64,000 nucleotides of DNA from Candidatus Eisenbacteria bacterium (lineage in GTDB: Bacteria > Eisenbacteria > RBG-16-71-46). The notes under the pieces are model-generated. The model saw only the letters and a list, made by a program, of their open reading frames with translations. It was not told the DNA's origin and did no database searches. The translations under genes and the position numbers were made by a program. The stretch lies in assembly GCA_020847735.1 (NCBI GenBank), contig JADLBL010000020.1:319632-383631 (forward strand), in the 5' to 3' direction. Positions 62,122 through 64,000 of the stretch are shown here, piece by piece. Within the stretch, counting starts at the first letter, position 1. Every line of letters begins with the position of its first letter.

Positions 62122-64000
62122 GCGGCCGCCGCACCTCGCTGCTGACCGCGGCCGCGCTGCTGCTGCCGGCGCTCGCGGTCGGCGGCTCCCTGCTCCGCGC
62201 CGGCGTGCTGAACCTCGGACAGCTGTTCGCCTGGGTGGCGTTCCTCGCCTCGCTCGTCTCCGGCCTCTCCTGGCTGCTGGTGACCAGCGGACGCGCCGGC
62301 GCGGAACCGGCCGCGCGCACCTCGTACGTCGTCCAGTGGGTCGCGTTCCTGGCGGGCACCGTGTTCCTGTGGTGGATCCTGTTCAGCCACCAGTACCAGT
62401 ACCAGTACGTCCACGATTACACGTCGCGCGCGATGCCGAGCCGCTTCGTGTACGCGGCGTTCTGGGGAGGACAGGAGGGCACGTTCCTGCTCTGGGCGTT
62501 CCTCAGCACGACGCTCGGCCTGTTCGTGCTGCGCTGGCGCCACCCGCTGCAGGCCCCGACCATGATGTTCCTGAACCTGCCGAACATCATGCTCGGACTG
62601 GTGACGGTGATGCGCGGTCCGTTCCTGCGCGCGACGCAGGCCTTCACCGACGGCGTGGGCCTCAACCCGCTGCTGCAGGACTACTGGATGACGATCCATC
62701 CGCCGGTGCTGTTCATCGGCTTCTCGTCGTTCGTCGTGCCCTTCGCGATCGCGTGCGCCGCGCTGGTGCGCCGCGACTTCGACGGCTGGCTCAAGCCGGT
62801 GATGCCGTGGGTGGTGTTCTCGACCGCCATCCAGGCGACCGGCTTCATCATGGGCGGCGTGTGGGCGTACAAGGTGCTCGGCTGGGGCGGCTACTGGGGT
62901 TGGGATCCGGTCGAGAACGGCTCGCTGATCCCATGGTTGAGCAACACGGCGCTGCTGCACGGGCTGCTCGTCCAGCGCGTGACCGGCTCGCTGCGGCGCA
63001 CGAACTTCTTCCTCGCGATCACCTCGTACGTGCTGGTGCTGTACGCGTCGTTCCTCACGCGCAGCGGCGTTCTGGCCGACTTCTCGGTCCACTCGTTCGC
63101 CAACCTCGGCCTCTCGGGCTTCCTGCTGTCGTTCATCGGCGTCGTCGGGATCGGCGGATACGGCCTGCTGCTGAGCCGCCTGCGCGACATCCCGAAGGCG
63201 CCGACGCCCCTGGGTTCGTTCTCGCGCGAGTCGTTCCTGTGGCTCGGTCAGCTCGTCTTCATGCTCATGTGCCTGCTGGTGGCGCTCGGCATGAGCGCGC
63301 CGCTCATCACCCGGCTCTTCGGGCCGCCGGCGAACGTGCAGACGTCCTACTACAACCTCGTCAACGCCCCGCTGGCGATCGCCCTGGGGCTGCTCCTCGG
63401 GTTGTCGCCGCTCATGCGCTGGCGCAAGCAGGAACCTCCGCCCGGCGCGCACCGGCTCGGCCGCGTGCTGCAGATCTCGGTGCTGGTGATCGCGGTCGGC
63501 CTGATCGCCTGCTTCGTCAACGCGAACGGCCACCCGCTCGCGAAGACGCTGTTCCCGTGGTTCGGCTTCGCGCTGCTCGGCTGGCTCGTGACCGCGATGC
63601 TGATCTTCGCGCCGGTGACCGGCACGGCGGTCGCGCTCGCGGTCGTCTTCACCGCGGCGGCGGTCGCGTGGGGCGTCCGCGATCCGATGCCGGTGGCCAT
63701 CGTCTTCGCGATGTCGTTCGCGCTGGCCGCGAACTGGGGCGTCACCGTGCGGGGATTCCGCTCGGGCTGGCGGCACGGCGTCGCGTACCTGGGCCACATG
63801 GGGGTCGCGATCCTGCTCATCGGCGTGATCGCCTCGTCCGGCTACGGCCGCTCGGCGCAGGTGCAGCTGCCCCGGGGTGAGGCGCGCAGCGCGCTCGGTT
63901 ACCAGCTCACCTACGAGGGCATGAAGCGTGGCGGCGACGGCAAGGACGTGGCGGTCATCGCCGTGAACGCGCCGGAGGGCCGGTACACGGCCAACGCGCA
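62118..64000 (+). CDS. ccmF: Cytochrome c heme lyase CcmF, C terminus beyond the window
   Basis: At least 627 residues of a large membrane protein; the frame runs off the right edge. GQEGTFLLWAF, TIHPPVLFIGFSS and the heme-handling WGWDPVENGSL motif place it in CcmF/CcsA-type proteins. The GTG at 62118 overlaps the ccmE stop (GTGA). It ligates heme to apocytochrome c together with CcmH, which must lie beyond the window. Confidence 0.92.
   Translation, partial: MSGRRTSLLTAAALLLPALAVGGSLLRAGVLNLGQLFAWVAFLASLVSGLSWLLVTSGRAGAEPAARTSYVVQWVAFLAGTVFLWWILFSHQYQYQYVHDYTSRAMPSRFVYAAFWGGQEGTFLLWAFLSTTLGLFVLRWRHPLQAPTMMFLNLPNIMLGLVTVMRGPFLRATQAFTDGVGLNPLLQDYWMTIHPPVLFIGFSSFVVPFAIACAALVRRDFDGWLKPVMPWVVFSTAIQATGFIMGGVWAYKVLGWGGYWGWDPVENGSLIPWLSNTALLHGLLVQRVTGSLRRTNFFLAITSYVLVLYASFLTRSGVLADFSVHSFANLGLSGFLLSFIGVVGIGGYGLLLSRLRDIPKAPTPLGSFSRESFLWLGQLVFMLMCLLVALGMSAPLITRLFGPPANVQTSYYNLVNAPLAIALGLLLGLSPLMRWRKQEPPPGAHRLGRVLQISVLVIAVGLIACFVNANGHPLAKTLFPWFGFALLGWLVTAMLIFAPVTGTAVALAVVFTAAAVAWGVRDPMPVAIVFAMSFALAANWGVTVRGFRSGWRHGVAYLGHMGVAILLIGVIASSGYGRSAQVQLPRGEARSALGYQLTYEGMKRGGDGKDVAVIAVNAPEGRYTANA

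Noticed and set aside
62390-62412. Short tandem repeat (caccagtaccagtaccag) in ccmF
   Set aside because: It encodes a QYQYQY stretch inside a conserved membrane protein with no sign of expansion or phase variation.

Overview
The window is GC-rich, gene-dense bacterial DNA on which nearly every reading frame is assignable. The mix of genes points to a diderm of the FCB type, most like Candidatus Eisenbacteria. It has three secreted proteins with C-terminal FlgD/T9SS-like sorting domains, a PorV-like barrel, a TonB receptor, a GWxTD protein, a C25/M6-type secretome and Mre/Rod shape genes. This placement is an inference from gene content; no rRNA or marker phylogeny was possible. No tRNA, rRNA, CRISPR array, insertion sequence or phage gene was seen.

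Layout. 1-4.0 kb: the tail of a helical-repeat protein coupled to prsK and prsR, the two-component pair known from PEP-CTERM/exosortase loci. 4.0-4.2 kb: a candidate small structured RNA with its own promoter and intrinsic terminator. 4.3-5.0 kb: a deoxynucleoside kinase. 5.0-12.1 kb (minus strand): M6 metalloprotease, M23 peptidase, then a T-box leader and ileS. 12.25-14.5 kb: a GWxTD-domain protein whose promoter lies almost on its start codon, and an NlpC/P60 hydrolase. 14.6-23.5 kb: an outer-surface block made of an abundant-type barrel protein, a TonB receptor, a very large secreted protein with a sorting domain, and a PorV-like protein. 23.5-28.5 kb (minus strand): glutamate dehydrogenase, and a barrel with two look-alike lipoproteins. 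28.9-40.5 kb: one long overlapping operon, mreBCD-mrdA-rodA-lgt-aroE-comF-cbiMQO-rarA. 40.6-47.6 kb: a phospholipase D-like secreted protein, a tiny membrane protein, and a tricorn-type protease on the other strand. 47.8-49.7 kb: a fused TRAP permease. 49.7-54.0 kb: modABC with a small HTH-TOBE regulator, facing a porin. 54.3 kb to the right edge: NifU-type scaffold, Mrp, cysteine desulfurase, pdxST, nrnA, then ccmABCDEF, with ccmF cut by the window edge.

Together the genes describe envelope building (shape, lipoprotein maturation, surface secretion, peptidoglycan hydrolysis), metal uptake (Mo, Co/Ni) and cofactor assembly (Fe-S, PLP, heme-cytochrome c). The CcmE protein carries a cysteine in place of the usual heme-binding histidine, which marks the variant cytochrome c maturation system. 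Many genes overlap by four bases (ATGA, GTGA, TTGA), so translational coupling is the rule. Several promoters share a TTGACR -35 box, or an extended -10 box of the form TGnTAGnnT.
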